Shown here piece after piece: positions 8,798-19,800 of a DNA stretch of 64,000 nt. Both the position numbers and the translations under genes were made by a program. Each line of letters opens with the position of its first letter. The first letter of the stretch is position 1. The notes below the pieces were generated by a model, which saw only the letters and a program-made list of their open reading frames with translations, searched no databases and had not been told where the DNA came from. The stretch covers positions 1-64,000 of the forward strand of contig JAKLEZ010000003.1 in NCBI GenBank assembly GCA_022711465.1, given 5' to 3'. The stretch is from Planctomycetota bacterium. GTDB taxonomy: Bacteria; Planctomycetota; Phycisphaerae; UBA1845; PWPN01.

Positions 8798-9922
8798 CAT
8801 TCCCCAGGTCATCACTTCCCAGATCATCAGCCGCGAGACATCGGGCCGTCCTCTCGACAACAGGAGGTCGCCAATGTAGTGCAGCTCCTCGTCCGCTGGC
8901 CCAATCATGTCACGGTATTGGGAAAGCTGGTGAGCGAAGCTGTACATGAGGCAGGGCAAGCCGGCCATGTCGACGTTGCGCTCGGTGTAATCAGGAACCG
9001 GCGCCCCGCGGGTCCTCTGGTTGCCGGCCATCCAGTCCAGGGCAAGATCGATCTGTCGCATCAAGGCGGCATACTGCGGACTGTTCGGCTTCAAGTGCCT
9101 CAAGCCGGTCGCGTAGAAGTCAAAACAGTAGAAAATCGTACCCGAAGGTCGCTGCTGGAACGTGATCGGCTTGAGTTCGCGGAAATCCTGACCCAGCAGC
9201 CAGTCCATCGCTCCGATGGCGACGCGGCGGTACTTCTCCTGACCTGTCTCATCATAAAGCAGGAAGGCAAGTGTGCCGAACGTTGCGGACGAACACCACC
9301 ATGGGCCGGCGTACTCAGGCCACAAGCCATTGCTGATGCCGCCTTCCTGACTCACGTAGTTGTTCAACACAAGCTCCGCGAATTCCTCTACCGAGCGGAG
9401 GTACCGGGCCTTGGCCGCCGGGTCATCACAGCGAACGGCGGTGGCGAGGACACCCATGCCGATCGAGCCACTATCCGCCAGATTCCACTGTCCGCGGTCC
9501 TGACCAGGAGCGCGGGAGTGATTCATGTAATAGGCTCCTCCGGGGATCATGTTACGCTGATACTCGATGATTCGATCCGACCAGCGCCGGCATGCATCCA
9601 GGTATACTTGGCGTCCAGTCATATCGTAGCCGACGGCCAGCGCCCTGACTGCATGGGCGTCCTCGAAGAACGGCATGTGATGGGTCCCAGGATCAGCGTC
9701 GGTGCGGCTGACGAAGGGGGTGATTTCCTTCTGCAGTTCAGCCGCAGCCAGATCGCAGAGCTCCAGAAACCGCGCTCTGAACTCAGCCGGTGCGGGTGGC
9801 CAGGCCTTCGTGGGCGTCGTCGACGCGCAGCCGGCCAGACTACCCGTCACCAGCGCGGCAACCAGAATCCGCCCGCTGAGGGCCGCAACCTCCCTACTCG
9901 GCATACTCGTCTCGCCGGTCAT
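8726..9922 (-). CDS. Lipoprotein, possible alpha/alpha-barrel carbohydrate-active protein
   Basis: About 398 residues. The start ATG 9922 is chosen because GAGG lies 8-9 bases upstream; GTG 9931 and ATG 9904 are alternatives. The signal sequence ends in the lipobox LAGC, so the protein is lipid-anchored. The mature part is rich in helices with aromatic and small residues in a repeating order, for example HAVRALAVGYDMTGRQVYLD, a GGAYYMNHSR stretch, GLWPEYAGPWWCSSATFG and WMAGNQRTRGAPVPDYTE. This pattern fits an (alpha/alpha)6-barrel such as those of polysaccharide lyases or glycosidases, but no catalytic motif is certain. The 3' end overlaps the sulfatase remnant on the other strand. Confidence 0.7.
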   Translation of the reverse strand: MTGETSMPSREVAALSGRILVAALVTGSLAGCASTTPTKAWPPAPAEFRARFLELCDLAAAELQKEITPFVSRTDADPGTHHMPFFEDAHAVRALAVGYDMTGRQVYLDACRRWSDRIIEYQRNMIPGGAYYMNHSRAPGQDRGQWNLADSGSIGMGVLATAVRCDDPAAKARYLRSVEEFAELVLNNYVSQEGGISNGLWPEYAGPWWCSSATFGTLAFLLYDETGQEKYRRVAIGAMDWLLGQDFRELKPITFQQRPSGTIFYCFDFYATGLRHLKPNSPQYAALMRQIDLALDWMAGNQRTRGAPVPDYTERNVDMAGLPCLMYSFAHQLSQYRDMIGPADEELHYIGDLLLSRGRPDVSRLMIWEVMTWGMLSYAERLDPGALGCRSRSKTSPA

Positions 9923-10088
9923 CGCAGTCACCGTCCTCGTTGATTCTGCCTACAGGGGTGCGTATGCTCATCGAGAGGATTGTTTACAGACCCTGGCCAG
10001 TCCGGTCAACAGGTGCTACGGGGTAAGCCACATGACCCGCGGGTGTCATCAGGAGCCACGGCACAGCGCTTGACGAGGAGGATGGTGA

Positions 10089-12266
10089 TTGAGGAGTGAC
10101 CGTGACGATGGTCTCCGGAGTGTGGCTGGCATCATGGCGCTCCTGTTGTGCTGGTCGGTCCCCACCCGGGCAGCGGCTCAGCTGCAGGTATTGGGCTGCC
10201 ACTACCGGGAGGATCTCGTGCTCCCTGAGCACGCGCGGTTCTGGTTCGAGGACCTGGCGGTTAAGCAAGACCAGAGCGAGGAGGGTCTCCGGTCCTGGTA
10301 TGAGAAGCGGCCGACGGGTGGTTCGGTCCACGTCTTCGTCCGCAATCCTGGCCCGCTGAGCCTCGATATCGGCGATACTCTGCTCGGGGGCATCAGTCTG
10401 AAGAAGGCCATCGCGTTCTCCGATCAGCGAGTCAACCGAAAGCCTGCCAGCATCTATTTCGCCGACTTGCCTGCGGCGGAGCTGGACCAACTGCTGACCA
10501 TCGGCGAGCCGATCTGGTGGAGGGTTGAGCCGCGACAAATACCAGCAGGGGGAACCGGTGAGGTGCTGGTGCGCCTTCGGCGCAGACCGCAGGCCGCGTC
10601 CCTCGGACTGGACCTGCAGCACGCAAACGGCCGGCAGCGGGTCAGCGTTCCAATTCGCTCGAACCAGCCCCGGGTGGAGAGCGTCAGCTTCTCGCCGGAT
10701 CTCCGGCATGTCTGCCTGTTCTTTCGTTGTCCGGCCCGACCGGGGCTGGCGCCTGTCAGGATACTCCTGGATGGCGAACAGATCACCGACGGCCTGTCGA
10801 GCGCGTCCGACCGCAGGCTGGAAGTGGCCCCGGTCATGCTTCAGCTCGCCTCTGGCCTGGAGCGAGGGTCATTCCACTGTTTCCAGGGCATCTACGAAGA
10901 TGGGGCCGTAGCTTCAGCGGCAGTGCGAGTCTTCAGCGACGAGTTTGCCTACGGAATCTGGGGCGGACGGCCGGGCAGCGCCTCCGACGTCGCCGGGGCC
11001 CAGGCGCACGTGCGCGAGCTCAGCACCCACAACATCAACGTGCAGATGCCCCAAGTGGGCTCGGCGATGTTGAGCGCCTTCTACGCCAGCGATGCCGGCC
11101 AGGCAGTCTGCGACTCGCTGGGCCTGCGACGACTTGTCAACGATCCCGGCAAATGGCGAACCCGGGATCCTATCGCCTATTTCATCCACGACGAACCGGA
11201 CTGCGGCGACTACTTGATCAAGGGTCTCGAACCGGATCACCAGGTGGGCAGCCTGGCTCAATGGGCGGTCCAGCGGACCCAGGAGTTGCGGGCTGCCGAC
11301 CCGACAACTCCCCAGCTGCTGAATGTGGATCTGACCTTCAAGCCCGACAACTGGTACACCTATGGACAACTACCGGACGTCTTCTGCGTCGATCCGTACT
11401 ACCAGGTGCGACTGTGGGAGGCGTACGGCAGGCATCCGGCGAGGCTGCCCCTATATACCAAGGCGGCGTTCGTTCACGCTGTGGCCTGCGTGGCCCGTGC
11501 GGCGTCAAGCCCCAGGCCTTTGCACGTCGTGCTCTATGCCTGCCGGCGCGGCAATGACCAGGAAGACCCCGGCGACGGGCGGGCCGAGCGGCCGGCGCTG
11601 CCCGAGAGGGATAGGAAGGGCCAACGACAGCCGAAGAACAAAGAGACCGTGGCGAGTCGCTTTCATCGATTCCCCACGCCGCAGGAGAAGCGGATCGAGG
11701 TCTATTACGCGCTGGCGGGGGGTGCCAAGGGTCTGTCCTACTGGTGGTTCACTCCTTCAGGCGGGAAATCCCAAGGCGTTGGCGCAAAAGACCCGCAAGC
11801 GGCGGCGCTGTGGCGCGAGATCGGTCTGCTGGGTGCGGAAGTCCGCACCGCGGGCCCCCTGCTGTGGCGCAGTTGCCCGGCTGAAGTGCCCGTCAAGGTG
11901 TCACCCGGCGTGTGGGTTCGCTCTCTGCTGGCGGGCACCGACACGTTGATTCTCATCGCGGTCAACGATCAGTACGTCAACAGCGACCAGGGCACCTCCG
12001 TTCGCCCGGTGGACAACGCGCACGTTGCGGTTGATCTGCCATCGTGGCTGGCCCCCCGCCAGGCGTTCACGATTGATGCAACAGGTTTGCAGAGCATCTC
12101 GCTCGAGAAGTCGGGACCGGCGTTCTCGGTGTCGCTGGGTACGCTGACGCTCACCCGATTGGTGGTCATCACGGCCAGTCCGGGATTGCGGGACGAACTG
12201 CACAGCCTCTACACAGACAACTATGCCTCGAACGTGCAGAGGCTCCTGCAACAACCGGACCCATGA
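10089..12266 (+). CDS. Large secreted protein, probably TIM-barrel glycosidase-like
   Basis: 725 residues from TTG 10089, which has GAGGAGG 8 bases upstream. ATG 10134 is an alternative start and keeps the signal peptide (MALLLCWSVPTRAAAQ). Residues 30-280 look like beta-sandwich domains. Residues 290-580 suggest a TIM barrel, with FIHDEPDCGDYLIKG containing an exposed acidic pair and GAKGLSYWWFTPSGGK near the end of the barrel. The last 130 residues return to beta structure. It sits back to back with the lipoprotein gene at 8726-9922 and may share a regulatory region with it. The enzymatic role is inferred only from shape and context. Confidence 0.7.
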   Translation: MRSDRDDGLRSVAGIMALLLCWSVPTRAAAQLQVLGCHYREDLVLPEHARFWFEDLAVKQDQSEEGLRSWYEKRPTGGSVHVFVRNPGPLSLDIGDTLLGGISLKKAIAFSDQRVNRKPASIYFADLPAAELDQLLTIGEPIWWRVEPRQIPAGGTGEVLVRLRRRPQAASLGLDLQHANGRQRVSVPIRSNQPRVESVSFSPDLRHVCLFFRCPARPGLAPVRILLDGEQITDGLSSASDRRLEVAPVMLQLASGLERGSFHCFQGIYEDGAVASAAVRVFSDEFAYGIWGGRPGSASDVAGAQAHVRELSTHNINVQMPQVGSAMLSAFYASDAGQAVCDSLGLRRLVNDPGKWRTRDPIAYFIHDEPDCGDYLIKGLEPDHQVGSLAQWAVQRTQELRAADPTTPQLLNVDLTFKPDNWYTYGQLPDVFCVDPYYQVRLWEAYGRHPARLPLYTKAAFVHAVACVARAASSPRPLHVVLYACRRGNDQEDPGDGRAERPALPERDRKGQRQPKNKETVASRFHRFPTPQEKRIEVYYALAGGAKGLSYWWFTPSGGKSQGVGAKDPQAAALWREIGLLGAEVRTAGPLLWRSCPAEVPVKVSPGVWVRSLLAGTDTLILIAVNDQYVNSDQGTSVRPVDNAHVAVDLPSWLAPRQAFTIDATGLQSISLEKSGPAFSVSLGTLTLTRLVVITASPGLRDELHSLYTDNYASNVQRLLQQPDP

Positions 12267-12655
12267 ATTGCCCATGAAGCGAGACCTGATCGACGACGTT
12301 TGTGCGAGCATGTTCAAACGGAAGAGCAAGCCGACGGGGACCGGCAGGGGAGCGGACGATGCTCGATCCGCTTCAAGCCGCACCCTCACGACGCGCGGTG
12401 GCGGCAATATGCCCTGGCATCCCGATCGCAAGTGGTCCCTGCGCGGCAGGGAGATTACCGCCGAGTTCCTGTCAGACCTGACCGTGCCGGACCGGTAGTC
12501 ACCGCTCGCCAAGCTGGAAGGCAGCGGGTCCGTGCTGCAGGTTGGCGGTTGCTGCCACGCGCGGTACGCTACGGTACCTCGCGGACCAACGGGGCAGGCC
12601 GCCGTCATCCGTCGAGTCGGAGGACGCAGCCGTCGCAACAGGAAAACCGCTTCCG
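12267..12655. other. Intergenic region with one doubtful small ORF
   Basis: An ORF at 12274-12498 (plus, 74 residues, MKRDLIDDVCASMFKRKSK and on) starts eight bases after the preceding stop and has moderately natural composition, but no motif or ribosome binding site. I do not call it a gene. The remainder carries AGGAAAA before the dehydrogenase start at 12656. Confidence 0.35.
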
Positions 12656-13654
12656 ATGATCAAGGTTGCAGTCACAGCGAAGGAGTTTGATAAGGCTGCG
12701 AAGGTCTTCCGCCGAGCCGCAGCCGAGGATCTGGAGTGCGTTCGAGCCCCCGCGCAAGAAGACGAACTGGCCGCCATGATCCAAGTCGACAGCATCCGCC
12801 ACGCGATTGTGGGCGTCGAACGGTACGCCGGCCCTCTCTACGAGGCATTGCCGCCCGGAGGCGTGCTGGCCCGCTTCGGTGTCGGCCACGACGGAATCGA
12901 CAAACAGAAGGCGACGGCTCGCGGCGTCATCTGCACGAACACGCCGGGGGTGCTCGACGACTCGGTCGCCGAAATGACCCTGGCCCTGCTCCTAGCGGCC
13001 AGCAGGCACGTGGCCGCCGTTGCAGCCTCGACGCGCAGCGGGCACTTTGCACCGCTGCTCGGCGGCGAGTTGGCGGGCAAAACGCTGGCGGTGATCGGAT
13101 GCGGACCGATCGGGCGGAAGGTGGCCCGGATCGCCGGGCGCGGCTTTGGAATGCGAGTCATCGGCTGTGACACGGCTGATGCCGACGTCGAGAGGATGAA
13201 AGCGGACTACGGTTTTGCGGGTGTGGTGAAGGACTTCCATGTCGCGGTCGCCGTTTCGGACTTCGTCAGCCTCCACATCCCGAGCACACCAGCGAACTAT
13301 CACTTTGTGAACCGAGAACGTTTGGCGATGATCCCGGCCACGGCACGGCTCGTGAACACCGCACGGGGAGCAGTATTGGACGAGTCGGCCCTGTTCGACG
13401 CTGTTTCACAGAGCAAACTCGCCGGCGCGGCCCTCGATGTCTTCGAGAACGAGCCTTACCAGCCGGTCTCGCCGGACAAAGATCTGCGCAAACTCGAGAA
13501 CGTGCTGATGACCCCGCACATCGGCAGCAGCACCCGGGAGGCCTGCGACCGCATGGCGGAAAGGGCTCTGCGGAACATACGTCTGGCTCAAGCCGGCCGC
13601 GCCGGCGAGATGGACTTACTCAATCCGGCCGTGATCCGGGAGAAGAAACCGTGA
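12656..13654 (+). CDS. D-2-hydroxyacid dehydrogenase (NAD-dependent)
   Basis: 332 residues from ATG 12656, preceded by AGGAAAA. The upstream part of the longer open frame lacks homology. The Rossmann glycine motif is GCGPIG at residues 148-153, with the acidic cofactor-selecting residue D172 at the end of the next strand, suggesting NAD. The catalytic set is R237 (NTARGA), E266 (FENEP) and H288 (TPHIGS). The family oxidises or reduces D-2-hydroxy acids such as phosphoglycerate, glycerate or lactate. At 332 residues there is no C-terminal ACT domain, so it is not a typical full-length SerA. The substrate is not determined; neighbours suggest a role in sugar-acid breakdown, but this is only context. 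Confidence 0.88.
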   Translation: MIKVAVTAKEFDKAAKVFRRAAAEDLECVRAPAQEDELAAMIQVDSIRHAIVGVERYAGPLYEALPPGGVLARFGVGHDGIDKQKATARGVICTNTPGVLDDSVAEMTLALLLAASRHVAAVAASTRSGHFAPLLGGELAGKTLAVIGCGPIGRKVARIAGRGFGMRVIGCDTADADVERMKADYGFAGVVKDFHVAVAVSDFVSLHIPSTPANYHFVNRERLAMIPATARLVNTARGAVLDESALFDAVSQSKLAGAALDVFENEPYQPVSPDKDLRKLENVLMTPHIGSSTREACDRMAERALRNIRLAQAGRAGEMDLLNPAVIREKKP

Positions 13655-13810
13655 TACTCGTCGCCCGGAGACTGCGGCCATTCAGATTCTGCTGCCTGGG
13701 GGGCTTCTGCCTCACCGCGCCACCGTCACGCTTCGACGTTCGGCCCTTCTCTCCGGGGCTTGGCCGCCTTGGTCGGGGGAGGTGGCGTACGGCTTAACAA
13801 GGTCGGCGCT

Positions 13811-16800
13811 TCAGTTGGTGCAGCCCGGATCGGCCGGCATGTCTCCGCCGCTGTAGCAGCGCTGGAAGATGCCGAAATCGGCCTGGTCGACATCCTGATC
13901 ACCGTCGAAGTCCGGTCGCTCACAACCCATCGCGACGGGCACCGACGGCCCGGAAACGCAGGCGGCGAACAATCCGTAGTCTTTCAGGTCGACATCGCCG
14001 TCTGCGTCCAGATCCGGCTCCAGGGCAGGCACGGATTCGTAGGCCCCACGGTCCACCCGGCCAGCCAGGACCCGCGGCCGGCCATCCAGATCCGCCTCGC
14101 CGGTGGCCGGCGCGAAGGCCGGATCACCGCTGTTGATGCCGGGTGAATCCTCCCTCAGCCGGAAGTCATACCCGCCGTCATCTCGGAAGCGAGGATCGGT
14201 CGTCAGGTTGCCTGTCCCCGCCCAGGGGATTGACGGATCGAGGATGCTGTGGGCAATGACGATGTTCTCCGGCTGATAGTCCGTCCGTACGACCTCAGGA
14301 GACGCCCAGATGATCGAGTTGTTTACGTAGAAGTGGATGATGTTGTTTGGTTCTCCGAACTTGTCCCGCGCTTCCAGGCCGATCGGATGCTCGTACAGCG
14401 TGCAGTTGTCAACGAACACGTCGGTGTTGTTGCCTTTGGCCGAGATGCCCGTCGAATTCGAGAGGAGCGCGGAATCGCGAATTCGCACCTCGCCGGAGAA
14501 GATGCTCAGACCCTTGTCCTCGAAGTGACGGACGATGCACTGCTCGATCAGCGGCGTCGAGTTGAGCGTGTCGATTCCATCGTCTCCGCCGAACGCAAAA
14601 ACACAACGGCGGACGGTCATCGTACCGCTTCCGTTGAGATACAGCCCGTCGTTGTCGGTCACATCGCCTCCCGGCAGCATGCGATGGAAAAAGGTATCCG
14701 TTATCGCCGTGTCGGTGTTGGTTACCTCAGGGCCCATGATCATCCGGGCAAACAGGCAGCGCTCAAACGTGAGATGGCAACTGTCGGCATAGAGCCCCTT
14801 GCCAAACTCATCAATGAAGCTGCAGTCGGCGAACGAGACGGTAGCTCCGCTAGCCCCACGGATTACCGGGCCGGCTCCTGTGTGCCCGACGCCGGTCGCG
14901 TCGCCGGCATGAGTCAGGAAAGTGTAGTGGTAGGCCGAGGTGGACATAGCCCCGGTGTGCAGGATCTGCCCCCAGGCGGCCGCCGAATCCGCCGCCGTGA
15001 TGAGCACCGGCGCCTCCAGCGTCCCGGCACACTGCACAGAACCCTGCACGGTGATGTCCGTAGAGGCGTTCAGCGTGACCATGGTGCCCGCCTGGATCTG
15101 CAGGATCGCTCCCGATGGCACCGTCAAGTCGCCGGTCACGCGAACGATTCCGTCCGCCGGCCCCCACACCGTCGTTCCCGAAGCCAGCGAGCCGCTCACG
15201 CTCCTGTATGTCGGGGCGTCCAATCCCACAAGCTCCACCGTCGCCCGCCTCTCCTCAAAGGCCGCCGTGAGCCGGACGTTGCCGGCGCTGGACAGCCGGA
15301 ACTGGCCGCTGGCCATGCCGTTGATGACTTCGACGCTCGCTGGGGCAATGGCGATTCCAGGAGGGTCGGTCGATAGCAGGATCTGGCCAGTCCAGAGGTT
15401 TCTGTCGACGGTCCCCGACGGCGTCAGGACCTCAATGCGCAGCGGCACATCCGCCGACGGCAGAAAACGCGGCGGAACCACGAGCCGCAACCCGACTCCG
15501 TTGGTCAGAGGCGGCGGCGGGTTGTTTGACTCGCCCGGCGTGGGGCGTTCGAGGACATCCATCTCCGCCGCCCCGTCGGTGGTCCGCCCCATGGAGCGAT
15601 CCGAGGTCTGACCCCCGAAGGTAACCCGGTCCACGACGTGGTAGGCCCCGCCCGCCTGGAGGTACAGCCCGATCTCCTCACCATTGACCTCGAGCGCGAA
15701 GTCTGCGTGCAGGCCGGGCACATCAGTCACGTCCCGATCCGCCCAGACGAGCAGAAACTGCCTGGGCTGAAGGATCGTATTTGACGGAATCCGCCAAAGC
15801 CCCGGGGTATCCGTATGATCCGACAGAGACAATCCACCCACGTTCACCGGCCTCGGTCCCCGGTTGTACAGTTCGAACCAGTCGTCGTACTCGCCCTGCG
15901 GGTCGGGAATGGTGGAGTTCTGAGCCATCCACTCGTTGATGACCACCTGGAACACGGGGTTGTCGGCGGCAGGCAGCGCGCCCATGTCGGTCCCGCTGAC
16001 TCCCGTGCCGACGCAGGGAGAAGTGGGAGCCAGGTAGTAACTGCCTGGGCCCGCATCTACGAACAATGGATCCGTGGCAAGATTCCCTGTTCCCACGAAA
16101 CCCCCGGCAATATCCGACATCTGGATGTTGACTGATGAGGAGCTGTCGAGGCGGACCGATGCCACAGCGAAGTCCCAGACGATCGTGCTGTCTACCTCAG
16201 CGTGGCCACCCCCCTGGCCGGTGGTGATTTCAAGAAGATCGATCCCCGTCTGGCCGCCCACAATCGTGCAGTGGCTGATCGCCGCATTCACACCGTCCGC
16301 CAGAGTCATGCCTGTTGGGCAGTTGGCGACCACGTTTCCGTGCACGATCGGATGGCCACTCCGGAGCGAAAGCCCCTTCCCGGCCATGCCCAAGATCGTG
16401 TTACCCTCAATCAGGGCCGAACTGGCCTGCAGATCGATCCCGTCACCGCCGCCGGTATCCAGCACGCAGCAGCGAATGCTCGAGGGTGCGGTGCAATCCC
16501 CGTGGAGCGCAATCGCGCCGGAAGCACCGATCACGTGGACCACACTCAGCTCTTCGAGGTCGGCGCAGGAGTGGTCAACGTGGATCGCACCCCCTGTATT
16601 CCTGAACGCCGAGCTGAATACCGACAGCGAGGCATTCTGCACGGCATCAATGCCCCGCGCGGCCATTCGGTCGAAGAGCCCGTGCTCCACCCGTAGCGAG
16701 GATCCAACCACGTTGACGCACGCCGCGTACGAGGTTCCCTCGTACACGGGTGTAGATCCGTCGAACAGTTCGCAGTTACTGAGCCGGCTTTCGCCTTCCG

Positions 16801-19800
16801 ACTGAAGGAAGACCAGCCCGGACCACATTCGGCCGCATACAAATGGCCCCAAGCGGATCGGCGCGTCCGCCGTACCCGACGCCAACAGTCTGCCGCGAAC
16901 CACCAGGGCGGCGTTCTCATCGAACAGCAGGCTCGTGCCCGCCTCGATGGTCAGCAACCCGCTCGCCGGGACCACCACATCACTGGTGATATGGTAAGGC
17001 CCCCCCTCCCGTGTCCAGGTGGTCAGCGGATCCAGCACGCCCGCCACCGGCGTGCTCGAATCCACGGCTCTCGTCACCGTGAGCTGCCGCCGGGCTACTT
17101 CCGTGAAATCCGCGTTCAAGGCCACGATGCTCAGGTCATTGGGACCGGGCTGCAGCTCAACCTCGGCGGCGTACGCGCTGAGCTCCAGCGGGTTATTGTC
17201 CCACGAAACCGGCAGGTAGCCGGCCGTCCGGTTGTTGACCTGCATCCAGCGGGCGTCGCCGGCGGGCGCGGTCCCGGAAATGTGGATCTTGTCGGCCGTC
17301 GTGACCAGTCCGGCCCCGCAATCGCTGATCGTGCTGCTGAGCCGGCCGCTCGAGGAGAGCCTCGGCCGGAGCGAGAAATCGGTTGATCCGTATGAGGCAT
17401 TCAGGCCATGGATGGCCAGGACGTTCTCGCCCTGGCGCAGCGGCGAGCTAGGAGCGCTCAGCAGAGCCGTCAGATCAAACGCCTCGAAGCCGGCCTGCTC
17501 ATGGCTCGCGGCGGCCGCGTCGTCATTGTATGCGATGACTCGGCTGGCCGGCAGAGTCACGCTGCCGTGGGCGATATACTGCCCATTCAGGTAGGCGACA
17601 AAGCCGTCGTCGTACCACATCTCCAGCAACAGATCGTCAATGGCCGAAAGATCGCTGATGGTGAACCTCTTGCGGATGTAAACCGACAGGTAGTTGTTCT
17701 GCATGTCATTGAGCGGCGTGCGATCGTCGCTGTCGCCGAATCCGAAGCCGCTGAGACCTGACTCCCATCCCGCTTCCACGAAGCCCGGTTGAGTCCAGCC
17801 GAGAGGCTCGGCGGAGGGCTCGCTCAGCCCTCGGATGAACGACCACTGTTCCCCGTCGTCAATGTGCATGACCCGCGGAGGGACGATACCCGGCACGTAG
17901 AGAATCGGGCGCAGCGAGAAATCGGTCGAGCCGCTCGTGCGATTCAGACCGTGAATTGCCAGGACGTTCTCGCCCTTGACCAGCGGCGTATCGGCAGCGG
18001 TCAGCCAAGAGGTCAGGTTGTAGACCTCCCATCCGTAGTCGGCTGCCTCGTGGTCGGCCGTGGCCGTTTGCGTGCGGGGAACGGCCTCGTCGATCGTCCC
18101 CGGCGCATTGTGGCGCCCTACCTCCCGGCCGTTGATGTACGCCACGAAGCCGTCGTCGTACCACATGCTGAGCATCAGTTCGGGCACGGTCCCAGGGTCA
18201 TCGATGGTGAACTTCTTTCGGATGTACACGGACGTGAAACCGTTCTGCATGTCGCTGAGCGTCGTTCGATCGTCACTGTCGCCGTAGCCGAAGCCGCTCT
18301 GGCCCTTTTCCCAGCCCGCGTCGTCAAAGCCCAGGCGCGTCCAGTCAAGGGCCGTTGCGGATGGCTCGCCGGTCCCACGGAAGAACCGCCATTCATCGCC
18401 GTCGACGATGTAGTCCACGCGGGCCCGCATGGCCTCATCCACGCTGACCGTCAGGGCGAGCGGAATCATCGAGGCCAGGTACGAGCGCCGCTGCGTGGTG
18501 AACGCTTCCACGTCGTCGATGTCGCGGGCGGCAAAGCGGGGACTGTACCGCCGCAGATTCGCGATCCGGCCGGCCATGATCTCCGGATGAAACGAATACG
18601 CCATCAGCTGGCGGATCTCGCGATAGTAGATCGGCGCAAAATCGGGATGCCGCAGGATCCGCCGAACGATCGGCAGGGTCACCCTGCCCGAGTCATTGAT
18701 GCCTGCGCGGAACAGGCGCTGATTGGGAGGCGAGCGCGTGGAGCCCAGGTTCCAGACCGAATCGAAATCCCAGGGAACCAGCACCCACTTGTCATCTGTC
18801 GGACGGTGGTACAGATAGTAATCGTCACCGTCATCCAGGCAGATCCCCCCCTCGTCGTTCGTCACCACCGTCATGGCGGCGAAGAACCGCATCCATTCGT
18901 CAATGTCCACGTTGGCCCGCACGACATCGGCGAACTGCGCGTCACCGGTGTTGGTGAGCAGGTCCGTCAGGGCGATCACGTCGCGGTAGTCGTCGAGATC
19001 CTCGTTGGTCTCCTTGAGATAGATGCTGCGGTAGTCCGCCGGGGAAGTGCCGTGGTAACTCAGATCGCCGTCCTGCTCCCCGCGGTACAGGTTCCCGCCC
19101 GCATCCTCCTCGAACACCCGCTCGATGTAGCTCTCGTCCACCGACTCGACCTGCAGGTAGGTATTGGGATCCGCCAGCGAGGTCATATCGAGGTCATTGT
19201 TGAGCGTCATCAGTACCAGACGCGTCCGGTGAACCGGCAGGTCCACGTAGCTGAAGAACTCCTGGCCAATGTATTGTTGGTGGATCTCGTGGGCATTGAG
19301 ATTCAGGTCTTCGAGGTTGCCGTACGGCCCGTCATCGTGAAACTGCACGCGAAACGACTTCTTCGCATCATTGCGTGAGCCCTTCCCGCGATAACGTACG
19401 CCGACGTTGTAGATGACCGTGTTGTCGCACACAAACGTGCCGTCCAGATCCACGTTACTGTACACGTCCCGTGTCCGGAGCGTATGCAAGTTCGCGCCGG
19501 TCATGACCACGCGGTAAAGCGGCAGATCGGTCGGCCACGTGCGGTCATCCACCTGGTACAGGAAGGTCGGATCGGACGGTCCGGACCGGGCATAGGCTGG
19601 CGGGAAGGCGGGAGCGGTCGCGGCGTGTGACTGGTTGTCAACCGCGTCAATGTAGAACCGGATGATGCTGCCCGCCGATTGCACCGGCAGCGTGGCCCCG
19701 TAGACCCCGTCGCCAGCCGCCCCGTCACCGTGGGCTCCGTCGTCGGTCATGAGCACCGACGCGAACGCCGTGCCGGGATCGACCACGTACCGCAGCCGGA

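Noticed and set aside
12274..12498. Small ORF of 74 residues
   Set aside because: No ribosome binding site or recognisable family; kept only as a note on the gap.
17789..19378. Long plus-strand open frame of 529 codons
   Set aside because: Antisense to the CotH region of the giant protein; composition typical of a GC-rich shadow frame (many Val, Arg, His), no domain.
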